64,000 nt of DNA from Streptomyces sp. NBC_01408 (GCF_026340255.1 NZ_JAPEPJ010000001.1:1-64000), one strand, 5' to 3'; shown: positions 1 through 8,022, counted from the stretch's first letter. The notes: generated by a model not told the origin, from the sequence alone. A program made the numbers and translations.

Positions 1-106
1 CCCGGTCACTCGGGCCGCGACGCGCCTGCTCGCGCAGGGAGTGCAGCTCGGCGACGCGCCCGCGGGCGTCGGTCGGCTCGCTCGGAGTCTGGTCCACAAC
101 GGTCAT
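1..106 (-). CDS. acyl-CoA carboxylase beta subunit, N-terminal fragment (runs off the window)
   Basis: Only the first 35 codons are present; the gene continues beyond base 1. The start ATG is at 106-104, with AAGG about seven bases upstream and a stop codon in frame just before it. The peptide begins MTVVDQTPSEPTDARGRVAE, which resembles the N-terminus of the Streptomyces AccB/PccB carboxyltransferases that, with a biotinylated alpha subunit, make malonyl- or methylmalonyl-CoA. The assignment rests on recollection of this N-terminal signature and on the neighbourhood (S. coelicolor SCO5535 lies next to this region), not on a catalytic domain, which is outside the window. Confidence 0.6.
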   Translation of the reverse strand, partial: MTVVDQTPSEPTDARGRVAELHSLREQARRGPSDR

Positions 107-277
107 GTACCGACCTTACGAAGCCGTACATGAAAAACCTCCGTTGATTCCACACAGTCTCGGAAGTGTTCCGCTGTCCGGCCCGGACAGAACCGCCGGG
201 CGATGCATCGACTCCACCAGACGGAACCTTCGTCCTTTGTCCGGACCCCACAAAACCTCGCGACACCTCGCCTAGAA

Positions 278-328
278 GTTGAAATTTGAACGGAATGGGT
301 CTAGTGTCATTCTCGTTGAAACTTCAAC
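278..328. promoter_or_regulatory. paired operator-like palindromes flanking the YceI promoter
   Basis: Two related 14-base elements, GTTGAAATTTGAAC (278-291) and GTTGAAACTTCAAC (315-328), lie 37 bases apart. The second is an exact inverted repeat GTTGAA-N2-TTCAAC; the first overlaps the -35 hexamer and the second overlaps the expected transcription start. This is the geometry of a repressor site. The TTGAA/TTCAA half-site is of MarR type in style, but the regulator is not identified. Confidence 0.5.
279..307 (+). promoter_or_regulatory. putative sigma70-type promoter of the YceI gene
   Basis: A TTGAAA hexamer at 279-284 is followed, after a 17-base spacer, by TAGTGT at 302-307. This fits the Streptomyces HrdB-type consensus (TTGACR / TAGRRT) and would start transcription near 313-314, about 47 bases before the chosen ATG. 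It sits between two operator-like elements. Confidence 0.5.
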
Positions 329-360
329 AACCACAGCAGCACACTACCGAGGAGGAAGCC

Positions 361-981
361 ATGGGTATCTTCACCCGCCGCAGCCAGGAGTCGCAGGGCA
401 AGGACGGAGCCGCCGTCGCCACGCTCGAAGTCGACCCGGCTCTCGCCGCGCTCACCGGCGACTACGTCATCGACGCCGCCCACAGCAGCATCGGCTTCAC
501 CGTCCGCCACGCGATGGTCACCAACGTCCGCGGCTCCTTCACCGAGCACGAGGGCACCCTGCACCTCGACGGCAGCGACCCGGCGCGCTCCACCGCCGCC
601 ATCGACATCAAGATCGCCTCCGTGGACACCGGCATCGCCGACCGGGACGGCCACCTGCGCAGCGGTGACTTCTTCGACGCCGAGACCTTCCCCCTGATGA
701 GCTTCCGCTCCACCGCAGCGCTTCAGCTCGGCGGCGACGCGTACCGCATCACCGGCGACCTGACGATCAAGGACGTCACCCGTCCGTTCTCCATCGACCT
801 GGAGTTCAACGGCTCCGCCACCGACGTCTACGGCAACGAGCGCGTCGGCTTCGAGGGCAGCGCCGAGATCCTGCGTTCCGACTGGGGCCTGACCTGGAAC
901 GCCGCGCTGGAGACCGGCGGCGTGATGGTCAGCGACAAGGTGAAGCTGACCTTCGACATCTCGGCCATCAAGCAGGCCTGA
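361..981 (+). CDS. YceI-family (lipid-binding lipocalin-like) protein
   Basis: A 206-residue protein starting at ATG 361, chosen because GAGGAGG lies just upstream; a longer reading starting at 286 has no ribosome site. The body from about residue 35 (GDYVIDAAHSSIGFTVRHAM) through the repeated ITGDLTIKDVTRPF strand and the final WNAALETGG segment is the YceI beta-barrel, a family that binds polyisoprenoid or amphiphilic ligands. There is no export signal, so it is likely cytoplasmic, unlike Gram-negative YceI. It is single-gene, convergent with the next gene, and probably repressed through the paired palindromes in its promoter. Confidence 0.85.
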   Translation: MGIFTRRSQESQGKDGAAVATLEVDPALAALTGDYVIDAAHSSIGFTVRHAMVTNVRGSFTEHEGTLHLDGSDPARSTAAIDIKIASVDTGIADRDGHLRSGDFFDAETFPLMSFRSTAALQLGGDAYRITGDLTIKDVTRPFSIDLEFNGSATDVYGNERVGFEGSAEILRSDWGLTWNAALETGGVMVSDKVKLTFDISAIKQA

Positions 982-989
982 CGCCCGCC

Positions 990-1023
990 AGGCCCTGTCC
1001 GGGCGATCCGGGTGACAGGGCCT
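990..1023. terminator. bidirectional terminator-like hairpin
   Basis: AGGCCCTGTC (990-999) and GACAGGGCCT (1014-1023) form a perfect ten-base-pair stem between the ends of two convergent genes. There is no U-run, as usual in Streptomyces. Confidence 0.55.
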
Positions 1024-1041
1024 AGAAGGGCCTGGAAGGGC

Positions 1042-2394
1042 CTAGAAGCCGCCTCCGCCGTCGAAGCCTCCGCCACCGCCGAAGTCGCCGCCGCCGAAGC
1101 CGCCGAAGTCGGAGGGGTTGAAGTCGGCCCCGGAGACGTCCCCGCCCTCGAAGCCCGCGCCGCCGCCGAAGTCGGAGGCGTAGGCGGGGCTGGACATCAT
1201 CGAACCGAGCATCGTGCCCATGAGCAGGCCGGGCAGGATGCCGCCGCCGAAGTAGCCGCCGGCCCAGGGACCGTACGCCGGGCCTGCGTCGTAGTAGGGG
1301 CGCGGCCCGTACTCGGTGTCGACCGTGCGCACCGCCGGGTCCAGCCCGTCGCGCAGCCGCACGGCGTCAGCCGTGCAGACCGGCACGGTACGGCGTGCAC
1401 CGCCCGCCGGGGCCCAGGCGGCGTCCTCGGTGCTCGGCCCGTGGCGCGGGTCGAAGAAGCAGGGGGCGCGCCGCTCGGGGAGCGGCTCGCCCTGACGGCG
1501 CGCGTCGAGACGGGCCAGGGCGAACCGGCCGTCCTCCAGCGCCTGGGTGACTCCCCTGACCTCTTCGGGATGCTGCACGGAGGCCATGATCCGCTTGGCC
1601 TTCTCGTAGGAGTCGAGCCCCTGCTCGTAGTCCTTGCGCATGGCATCGTCCGCGCCCGGCTCCCCGGGGTGGAAGTCGAGGCGTTCGAGCTCCTCGCCGA
1701 AGGCGGTGATGTCCTCGTCGACGACCACGCCGAGACGGGCGATGGCCTCGCGCCGGACCTCTTCCTTCTTCTTGCGGTTGCGGCGCACCACTGTGTACGC
1801 ACCGCCGCCGCCGATCACGGCCACCGCGCCGAGCGCGATCAGGGCTCCGACGGGAGCGCCGGTGTCGCCGCCGCTGGTCCCCCAGGAGGCGGGCGCCCCG
1901 CCCTTGGCCTGGCTGAGGGCCTGGTCCACGAAGTTGTTGAGCTGGGTGCCCGCGTCCACCGGCTCGCCGGTCTTCACGGCGGCGGTGAGGTTGCGTACGG
2001 CGTTGGCCGGCATGACGGCCGGGTCGGCGCCGGCGTCGAAGCCCTCGCCGAGCCGGACCGCGTAGAGCCCGGTGATGCCGGTCTGGGTGCGCAGCGCGGA
2101 CAGCAGTCCGTCGGCCGGGAACTCGCTCGTGGCGGGCAGCACGGCGACGAACACCGGCTTCCCCGCGTCCTTGATCTTCTGCGCGAGCGCGTCCGCCTCG
2201 GCCTTGGGCAGCTGTGCCTCGGCGCGCGGATCGACGTAGACCGGGCCCTCCTTGAGGGCCTCCGCCACGACGGCCGGTCCGGTGGCGGCCGACGCCTGCG
2301 GGGCGACCGCGAGGACGGTCGCCGACAGGCCCAGCAGCAGACCGGACAGCAGCGTTCCGAAGCGTACGGATATCAGCCTGGTCCTCATATCCAT
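1042..2394 (-). CDS. membrane-anchored extracytoplasmic protein with Gly-rich C-terminal tail, function unknown
   Basis: A 450-residue protein. Residues 1-37 form a Sec signal peptide ending in an ASA-type cleavage site. Residues about 38-170 form an exported domain without a family I can name. A single membrane segment (about 180-202) is followed by a basic stop-transfer RRNRKKK, then a soluble, partly helical region to about 330, and a tail (about 380-450) very rich in Gly, Phe and Asp with repeated FGGG blocks. The exported-domain, membrane, basic, Gly-rich layout recalls TPM-domain proteins of actinobacteria, but the diagnostic TPM motifs were not seen. It lies downstream of cimA in the same direction, with 61 bases between. 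Confidence 0.75.
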   Translation of the reverse strand: MDMRTRLISVRFGTLLSGLLLGLSATVLAVAPQASAATGPAVVAEALKEGPVYVDPRAEAQLPKAEADALAQKIKDAGKPVFVAVLPATSEFPADGLLSALRTQTGITGLYAVRLGEGFDAGADPAVMPANAVRNLTAAVKTGEPVDAGTQLNNFVDQALSQAKGGAPASWGTSGGDTGAPVGALIALGAVAVIGGGGAYTVVRRNRKKKEEVRREAIARLGVVVDEDITAFGEELERLDFHPGEPGADDAMRKDYEQGLDSYEKAKRIMASVQHPEEVRGVTQALEDGRFALARLDARRQGEPLPERRAPCFFDPRHGPSTEDAAWAPAGGARRTVPVCTADAVRLRDGLDPAVRTVDTEYGPRPYYDAGPAYGPWAGGYFGGGILPGLLMGTMLGSMMSSPAYASDFGGGAGFEGGDVSGADFNPSDFGGFGGGDFGGGGGFDGGGGF

Positions 2395-2455
2395 GACGCT
2401 ACCCGAATCGGGCCTTTCCTGTGTGAGCTGGACATAAGGGCAGCTCAGCCCTGCC

Positions 2456-4075
2456 CTACTCGGCCGGTTCGACCCCGGCGTGGAGCAGGCCGTAGGTGAA
2501 GGCGTCCTCCAGGGCCTGCCAGGAGGCCGCGATCACGTTTTGGGCCACGCCGACCGTGTTCCACTCGCGGACCCCGTCGGTCGTGGAGATCAGGACGCGG
2601 GTCGTGGACTCCGTGCCGTGCGTGCCCTCCAGGATGCGGACCTTGTAGTCGACCAGCTCGAACTTGGCCAGCTGCGGGTAGAACCGCTCCAGCGCCACCC
2701 GCAGGGCCCGGTCCAGCGCGTTGACCGGGCCGTTGCCCTCGGCCGTCGCGACGATCCGCTCGCCCTTGGCCCACAGTTTGACCGTGGCCTCGTTGGCGTG
2801 GGTGCCGTCCGGGCGGTCCTCGACGATGGCCCGCCAGGACTCGATGCGGAAGTACTTGCGGGCGCGACCCTCGGCCTCGGCGCGCAGCAGCAGTTCGAAG
2901 GAGGCGTCGGCCGCCTCGTACGTGTAGCCCTTGAGCTCCCGCTCCTTGACCCGCTCCACGACCCGGGAGATCAGCGCACGGTCCCCGTTGAGCTCGACGC
3001 CGAGCTCCTTGCCCTTGAGCTCGATGGAGGCGCGGCCGGCCATGTCGGAGACCAGCATCCGCATGGTGTTGCCGACCCGCTCGGGGTCGATGTGCTGGTA
3101 GAGGTCCGGGTCCACCTTGATCGCCGAGGCGTGCAGGCCCGCCTTGTGCGCGAAGGCGGAGACACCCACGTACGGCTGATGCGTGGAGGGCGTGAGGTTG
3201 ACGACCTCGGCGATGGCGTGCGAGATCCGGGTCATCTCGGCGAGCGCCCCGTCCGGGAGCACCTTGCGGCCGTACTTGATCTCCAGGGCGGCGACGACGG
3301 GGAAGAGGTTGGCGTTGCCGACGCGCTCGCCGTAGCCGTTGGCGGTGCACTGGACGTGGGTGGCGCCCGCGTCGACGGCGGCCAGGGTGTTGGCGACGGC
3401 GCAGCCGGTGTCGTCCTGGGCGTGGATGCCCAGCCGGGCGCCGGTGTCGGCGAGGACGGTGGCGACGGTCGCCGTCACCTGCGCGGGCAGCATGCCGCCG
3501 TTGGTGTCGCAGAGGATGACGACGTCGGCGCCGGCCTCGTGGGCGGTGCGTACGACGGACTTGGCGTACTCGGCGTTGGCGCGGTAGCCGTCGAAGAAGT
3601 GCTCGCAGTCGACGAAGACGCGGCGGCCGCGGCCGACCAGGTAGGAGACGGTGTCGCGGACCATCTCCAGGTTCTCGTCGAGCGTGGTGCGCAGGGCCAG
3701 TTCGACGTGGCGGTCGTGGGACTTGGCCACGAGGGTGATCACCGGGGCGCCCGACTCCAGCAGGGCCCGCACCTGCGGGTCCTCGGCGGCCGAACCGCCG
3801 GCGCGGCGGGTCGCTCCGAAGGCGACGAGCTGCGCGTTCTTGAAGTCGATCTCGGCGCGGGCGCGGGCGAAGAACTCGGTGTCGCGGGGGTTGGCGCCGG
3901 GCCAGCCGCCCTCGATGAAGCCCACTCCGAAGTCGTCCAGGTGCCGGGCGATCGTCAGCTTGTCCGCGACCGTGAGGTTGATGCCCTCACGCTGGGCACC
4001 GTCGCGCAGGGTGGTGTCGAAGACGTGGAAGCTGTCGTCGAGGACCGCTGCTGCCGCCTCTGGTGTCGTCGTCAT
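2456..4075 (-). CDS. cimA: (R)-citramalate synthase
   Basis: A 539-residue HMGL-like protein. It condenses acetyl-CoA with pyruvate to citramalate, the threonine-independent entry to isoleucine. The N-terminus carries the DTTLRDGAQREG motif (about 20-31) with metal and substrate residues, then the GWPGANPRD segment and the HAQDDTGCA and HVQCTANGYGERVGN motifs with the metal-binding histidine. From about residue 400 the LeuA-type regulatory domain follows (feedback control by isoleucine is known for the family). Length and the FIEGGWPG motif favour CimA over 2-isopropylmalate synthase. A leader peptide with two Ile codons and a terminator hairpin lie upstream, so attenuation is likely. Confidence 0.9.
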   Translation of the reverse strand: MTTTPEAAAAVLDDSFHVFDTTLRDGAQREGINLTVADKLTIARHLDDFGVGFIEGGWPGANPRDTEFFARARAEIDFKNAQLVAFGATRRAGGSAAEDPQVRALLESGAPVITLVAKSHDRHVELALRTTLDENLEMVRDTVSYLVGRGRRVFVDCEHFFDGYRANAEYAKSVVRTAHEAGADVVILCDTNGGMLPAQVTATVATVLADTGARLGIHAQDDTGCAVANTLAAVDAGATHVQCTANGYGERVGNANLFPVVAALEIKYGRKVLPDGALAEMTRISHAIAEVVNLTPSTHQPYVGVSAFAHKAGLHASAIKVDPDLYQHIDPERVGNTMRMLVSDMAGRASIELKGKELGVELNGDRALISRVVERVKERELKGYTYEAADASFELLLRAEAEGRARKYFRIESWRAIVEDRPDGTHANEATVKLWAKGERIVATAEGNGPVNALDRALRVALERFYPQLAKFELVDYKVRILEGTHGTESTTRVLISTTDGVREWNTVGVAQNVIAASWQALEDAFTYGLLHAGVEPAE

Positions 4076-4174
4076 GCTGATCTGACTCCTGTCGGATGAG
4101 TGGTTCCGGATACCCGGGATCCACTGCCCCCATCATCGCGCGCGTCCGTTTCCCGGCAGGGATGAGGCCGGGAA

Positions 4175-4206
4175 ACGAAAAAACCTCTCGCGGGTGCGAG
4201 AGGTTT
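4175..4206 (-). terminator. attenuator terminator upstream of cimA
   Basis: On the minus strand AAACCTCTCGC (4206-4196) pairs perfectly with GCGAGAGGTTT (4191-4181) across a four-base loop and runs into TTTTTTCG. An intrinsic terminator with a real U-run is unusual in this GC-rich genome. It lies inside the cimA leader, about 50 bases after the leader peptide stop and 100 bases before the cimA start, so it cannot be a normal end-of-gene signal. Confidence 0.75.
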
Positions 4207-4257
4207 GCGCGCGGGTCTGGGGCACGGTGGCCGCTTCCCGCGAAGGTCTTCCACGGT

Positions 4258-4299
4258 TCAGCGGCCACTGGGGACCGGCGCGCTGCTGGCGATAATCAT
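4258..4299 (-). CDS. putative cimA leader peptide (13 residues)
   Basis: The reading frame from ATG 4299 encodes MIIASSAPVPSGR and stops at 4258. Two consecutive isoleucine codons (ATT ATC) open the peptide, and a valine codon follows. The terminator hairpin begins about 50 bases downstream, followed by cimA, an isoleucine-pathway gene. Size and layout mirror the ilvB leader in this same window. No strong ribosome site precedes the ATG, so it may be leaderless. Function is inferred from position and codon content only. Confidence 0.5.
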   Translation of the reverse strand: MIIASSAPVPSGR

Positions 4300-4430
4300 G
4301 AGCTGAGCAGGCACGCTCGCAGTGTGCCACACCGCTCGCCGCGGATGGACAGGGATCTCAGCATGCGGGCACGGGCCGTTCCCCCCGGCCCCGCCGGGCA
4401 GTCTCGGCCTCGTCGGCGTTTTGAGGCGCA

Positions 4431-4573
4431 CCCGGGCGTGGCCGACTGCGGCGCCGCTGCGGGGGCTCCGCCCCCGGGCCCCCCGCGCCTCAAACGCCGG
4501 CGAGGCTGAAGTGGCCCCTCGCCTCACGCGTCGGCGAGGCCGAAGAGGGCCCGCGCCCCACGCGTCGGCGGGG
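4431..4573. repeat. intergenic GC-rich repeat cluster (dispersed family, copy 1)
   Basis: The core GCGCCTCAAACGCCGGCG (4485-4502) is followed by two diverged versions of the same unit (around 4520-4545 and 4555-4575) that share GCGTCGGCGRGGC. It is preceded by a GGGGGCTCCGCCCCC palindrome. Related units occur at 50.9-51.1 kb and 63.4-63.6 kb. Such units are common in Streptomyces intergenic DNA; they may act as terminators. Confidence 0.6.
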
Positions 4574-5194
4574 CTAAGGGGTGGGGGTGAGGGATTCGGT
4601 GAGGAACTCTCGGACGTGGTCGAGGATGGCTTCCCGGTCCAGCGTCGGGAGGCCCACCGCCAGCTGGATGCTGAAGCCGTCGAGGAGGGCCCGGATGCGG
4701 GCCGCGACGCGGTCGGGGTCCACCGGGCGGAACTCGCCGCGCGAAATGCCCTCGGCGAGCAGCGCGACCAGGTCGCGGTGCCAGGCGCCCTCGATGGCCG
4801 CCTGCCGGTCGCGTTCCTGGGGGCCGGCGTTCTGGGAGCGGTTCCAGACCTCCAGCCACAGCGTCCAGTGGGGGTCGCGGGCCTTCGTGGGCACGTACAG
4901 GTCGACGTACGCCCGTAGGCGCTCGCCGACCGGGCCGCGGCGCGCGAGCAGGGCCCGCCGCTCGGTGCCGAGCGCGGCCTCGCTCCACTCCAGGGTCTGC
5001 AGCAGGAGCTCGTCCTTGCTGCGGAAGTAGTAGAGGAGGTGGCCGCTGCTCATGCCGACCTCGCGGCCCAGCCCGGCCATGGTCAGGCCTTCGAGGCCGC
5101 GCTCGGCGATCGTGGCCATGGCGGCGACGAGTACGTCCTCGCGCGGGGGCGCGTTCTTGCGCGCCGCCCGTACCGGTACTCCACCCGCCGTCAT
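4574..5194 (-). CDS. TetR/AcrR-family regulator (BetI-like)
   Basis: A 206-residue protein with ATG at 5194 and GAGGAG eight bases upstream. The helix-turn-helix lies at about residues 35-60 (GLTMAGLGREVGMSSGHLLYYF), followed by the TetR C-terminal ligand domain of the BetI type. It is the last gene of a run ureAB-ureC-agmatine deiminase-tetR, 32 bases after the deiminase, so it is probably the local autoregulator. Palindromes in the 8787-8951 divergent promoter region are its likely targets. The ligand is unknown; agmatine or a related amine would make sense from context. Confidence 0.85.
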   Translation of the reverse strand: MTAGGVPVRAARKNAPPREDVLVAAMATIAERGLEGLTMAGLGREVGMSSGHLLYYFRSKDELLLQTLEWSEAALGTERRALLARRGPVGERLRAYVDLYVPTKARDPHWTLWLEVWNRSQNAGPQERDRQAAIEGAWHRDLVALLAEGISRGEFRPVDPDRVAARIRALLDGFSIQLAVGLPTLDREAILDHVREFLTESLTPTP

Positions 5195-5226
5195 GGCCCC
5201 ACTCCTCGTCCGTACGCCGTCGTCGG

Positions 5227-6267
5227 TCAGACCTTCGGCTGCTGCTGGGTGATGCAGTGGATACCGCCACCCCCGGCGAAAATCGTACGTGCGTCAACGA
5301 GGGTCACGGTCCGCTCCGGGAACAGTCCGCGGAAGATCTCGGCGGCCTCCTCGTCGCGCGGGTCGTCGAAGGAGCACAGCACCACGCCGTCGTTGCACAG
5401 GTAGTGGTTGATGTACGAATAGTCCACCCACTCCCCGTCCTCTTCCAGCACGGTCGGCGCCGGGATCTCCACGACCTCCAGCCGGCGGCCCCGGGCGTCG
5501 GTGGAGGCGCGCAGGATGGCGGCGATCGTCTTGCAGCGCTCGTGGTCCGGGTGGGCCGGGTCGGGCTGGGTGTGCACCATCACGACGCCGGGGCGGGCGA
5601 AGGCGGCAACGATGTCCACGTGCCCCTGGGTGCCGTAGGTGCCGTAGTCGCCGGCCAGGCCGTAGGGCAGCCAGATGGCCTTGGTGGTGCCGAGGTGCGC
5701 GTGGATCTCGGCTTCGACCTGCTGGCGGGTCCAGCCGGGGTTACGGCCCTCGCCGAGCTGCACGGTGTCGGTGAGGAGCACGGTGCCCTCGCCGTCTACG
5801 TGGATGGCGCCGCCCTCGTTGACCAGCTCGGTGCTGTAGGTACGGGTGCCGGCCACGTCGGAGACGTGCCGGGCGATCTTCGAGTCGTGGTCCCAGCGGG
5901 CCCACTCCTGGGCGCCCCAGCCGTTGAAGGTCCAGTCCACGGCCGCGAGCTCGCCCGCGTCGCTGGTCACGAAGGTCGGGCCGATGTCGCGCATCCAGGC
6001 GTCGTCGAGCTCCTGCTCGACGAGCTGTACGTCGTCACCGACGATGGCGCGGGCGCTGTCGGCGTCACCGGGCGAGACCACCAGGGTCACGGGCTCGTAC
6101 GCGCGCACCGCGCGGGCCACGGCGCCCCAGGCCTCGCGGGCCTCGGCGAGCTCCTGCGCGGTGGTGAAGGTCGGGTTGGGGCTGGGCCAGGCCATCCAGG
6201 TGCGCTCGTGCGGGGTCCACTCGGCGGGCATCCGGAATCCGGCGTCGACGGGCTTGTTCGTGGTCAT
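5227..6267 (-). CDS. aguA: agmatine deiminase
   Basis: A 346-residue protein of the Porphyromonas-type peptidylarginine deiminase family. It hydrolyses agmatine to N-carbamoylputrescine and ammonia in the cytoplasm. Visible family features are the N-terminal RMPAEWTPHERTWMAWP, the MRDIGPTFV segment with active-site aspartate, GQGHVDIVA-type histidine (here GTQGHVDIV), and the C-terminal FAGGGGIHCITQQ with nucleophilic Cys338. Length is typical. The start ATG 6267 has AAGGA eight bases upstream. It lies only 21 bases behind ureC, so the two are almost certainly co-transcribed. No N-carbamoylputrescine amidohydrolase gene is in the window. Confidence 0.92.
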   Translation of the reverse strand: MTTNKPVDAGFRMPAEWTPHERTWMAWPSPNPTFTTAQELAEAREAWGAVARAVRAYEPVTLVVSPGDADSARAIVGDDVQLVEQELDDAWMRDIGPTFVTSDAGELAAVDWTFNGWGAQEWARWDHDSKIARHVSDVAGTRTYSTELVNEGGAIHVDGEGTVLLTDTVQLGEGRNPGWTRQQVEAEIHAHLGTTKAIWLPYGLAGDYGTYGTQGHVDIVAAFARPGVVMVHTQPDPAHPDHERCKTIAAILRASTDARGRRLEVVEIPAPTVLEEDGEWVDYSYINHYLCNDGVVLCSFDDPRDEEAAEIFRGLFPERTVTLVDARTIFAGGGGIHCITQQQPKV

Positions 6268-6288
6268 GGCAGGGGTCCTTAAAGGGCT

Positions 6289-8022
6289 TTACAAGAAGTA
6301 CAGGCGGTTGAGGGAGACCGATTCGGCGGCTTCGGAGCGCAGCGGTTCCCCGTCGAGGGAGACGAGGCCGCTGCGCGCGTCCACATCGACCGCGCCCACC
6401 CGGGAGTTGAGGAGCAGGTTGCCGGGGCCGATGCCGCGGGTGCCGCGGACGGCGACGCGGCGCCTGCGGGTGGGCATCTCGTCGCTGCCGAGGGCCGCGG
6501 CGGCGGCCGAGACGAAGGCGACGGAGATGTCCGCGGCGGTGGCCCCGTACGAGCCGAACTGCGGCCCGAGGACCAGCGGTTCGCAGGTGTCGGTGGCGGC
6601 GTTGGGGTCGCCGGTGACCCCGTACGCCGGGAAGCCGGACTTCAGCACCAGCTGTGGCTTGGCGCCGAAGAACTGGGGGCGCCACAGCACGATGTCGGCG
6701 AGCTTGCCGACCTCGATGGAGCCGATCTCGTGGGCCAGGCCGTGGGCGATGGCCGGGTTGATGGTCAGCTTCGCGATGTAGCGCAGGACGCGGGCGTTGT
6801 CGTCGCCCTCGCCGTCGCCGACCAGCGGACCCAGCTCGCCCTTCATCTTGGCCGCCATCGCGAAGGTGCGGCGGATGGTCTCGCCCGCACGGCCCATGCC
6901 CTGGGCGTCAGAGGAGGTGATGCCGATCGCGCCCAGGTCGTGCAGTACGTCCTCGGCGCCCATGGTGCCCGCGCGGATCCGGTCGCGGGCCATGGCCGCG
7001 TCGCCCGGGAGGTCCGGCTTGAGGTCGTGGACGGAGACGATCATGCCGTAGTGCTCGGCGACCGCGTCCCGGCCGAAGGGCAGGGTGGGATTGGTGGAGG
7101 AGCCGATGACGTTCGGCACGCCCGCCATCTTGAGCACGTTGGGTACGTGTCCGCCGCCGCAGCCCTCGATGTGGAAGGCGTGGATGGTCCGGCCGTCCAG
7201 CACCCGCAGGGTGTCCTCGACGGAGAGGCACTCGTTCAGGCCGTCGCTGTGCAGGGCGACCTGGACGTCGTACTCCTCGGCCACCCGCAGGGCGGTGTCC
7301 AGGGCGCGGGTGTGCGCGCCCATGTCCTCATGAACCTTGAAGCCTGAGGCGCCGCCCTCGGCGAGGGCCTCGACCAGCGGGGCCGCGTCCGAGGAGGACC
7401 CGCGGGCCAGGAAGCCGATGTTGACGGGCCAGGCGTCGAAGGCGTTGAAGGCGTGCTTCAGGGCCCACGGGGAGTTGACGCCGACGCCCCAGACGGGTCC
7501 GAACTCCTGGCCGATGATCGTGGTGACGCCCGCGGCGAGCGAGGCCTCCATGATCCGCGGGGAGAGCAGGTGGACGTGGGTGTCCACGGCGCCGGCGGTG
7601 GCGATCAGGCCCTCGCCGGAGACGATCGAGGTACCCGTGCCGACGACCACGTCGACCCCGTCGAGGGTGTCGGGGTTGCCGGCCCGGCCGATCGCGTGGA
7701 TCCGGCCCTCGCGGATGCCGACGGAGACCTTGCGGATGCCGAGCACCGCGTCGATGACCAGCACGTTGCTGATGACGACGTCGCAGGTCTCGCGGACGGC
7801 GGCGGCCTTCAGGTGCAGGCCGTCGCGGGCGGTCTTGCCGAAGCCGGCCAGGAACTCGTCACCGGGCTTCTGCGCGTCGGACTCGACCCGGACGGTGAGC
7901 CCGGAGTCGCCGAGCCGGACCCGGTCCCCGGCGCGGGGGCCGAAGACGGAGGCGTACTCGTGCGGGTCGATGTGCCGGCTGCCCGGCGCGCAGTGATCGC
8001 TGTGCGGGGTCTTCTTGCTCAC
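6289..8022 (-). CDS. ureC: urease alpha subunit, divergent orphan type
   Basis: A 577-residue amidohydrolase homologous to UreC, which hydrolyses urea at a dinickel centre. Expected metal residues are present: H149 and H151 (THVH), carbamylatable K229 with H231 (FKVHEDMGA), H258 (ALHSDGLN), H284 (FHIEG) and D372 (SSDAQ). The flap histidine is kept (H332), but the flap cysteine of classical ureases is replaced (VSVHDLK). The GGGTGPA..GTNATTC substrate-side loop is also changed (GQEFGPVWGV). The start is GTG, overlapping the ureAB stop by GTGA. No ureD/E/F/G accessory genes are nearby, so activity as a urease is not certain. Confidence 0.85.
   Translation of the reverse strand: MSKKTPHSDHCAPGSRHIDPHEYASVFGPRAGDRVRLGDSGLTVRVESDAQKPGDEFLAGFGKTARDGLHLKAAAVRETCDVVISNVLVIDAVLGIRKVSVGIREGRIHAIGRAGNPDTLDGVDVVVGTGTSIVSGEGLIATAGAVDTHVHLLSPRIMEASLAAGVTTIIGQEFGPVWGVGVNSPWALKHAFNAFDAWPVNIGFLARGSSSDAAPLVEALAEGGASGFKVHEDMGAHTRALDTALRVAEEYDVQVALHSDGLNECLSVEDTLRVLDGRTIHAFHIEGCGGGHVPNVLKMAGVPNVIGSSTNPTLPFGRDAVAEHYGMIVSVHDLKPDLPGDAAMARDRIRAGTMGAEDVLHDLGAIGITSSDAQGMGRAGETIRRTFAMAAKMKGELGPLVGDGEGDDNARVLRYIAKLTINPAIAHGLAHEIGSIEVGKLADIVLWRPQFFGAKPQLVLKSGFPAYGVTGDPNAATDTCEPLVLGPQFGSYGATAADISVAFVSAAAAALGSDEMPTRRRRVAVRGTRGIGPGNLLLNSRVGAVDVDARSGLVSLDGEPLRSEAAESVSLNRLYFL

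Noticed and set aside
161..173. CGGAA-N3-TTCCG palindrome upstream of the carboxylase gene
   Set aside because: Perfect but short, and no promoter hexamers could be placed around it with confidence.
6..266. 86-codon minus-strand frame starting behind GGAGG near position 131
   Set aside because: An ATG with a good GGAGG lies in another frame upstream of the carboxylase start, but the protein is Arg-rich frame-shifted sequence with no family resemblance and overlaps the accB-like coding start.
286..360. Extended start of the YceI gene at 286
   Set aside because: The extension crosses the predicted promoter and operator, and the strong ribosome site is at the ATG at 361.
1042..2394. TPM-phosphatase-domain identity for the Gly-rich membrane protein
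   Set aside because: Only the overall layout fits; the characteristic TPM motifs were not found, so function is left open.
2480..4099. Very long plus-strand frame opposite cimA, and similar long frames opposite pruA, ilvB and the GGDEF gene
   Set aside because: Long antisense frames are expected in GC-rich coding DNA; they lack ribosome sites, and their Arg/Gly/Val-rich products show no domains.
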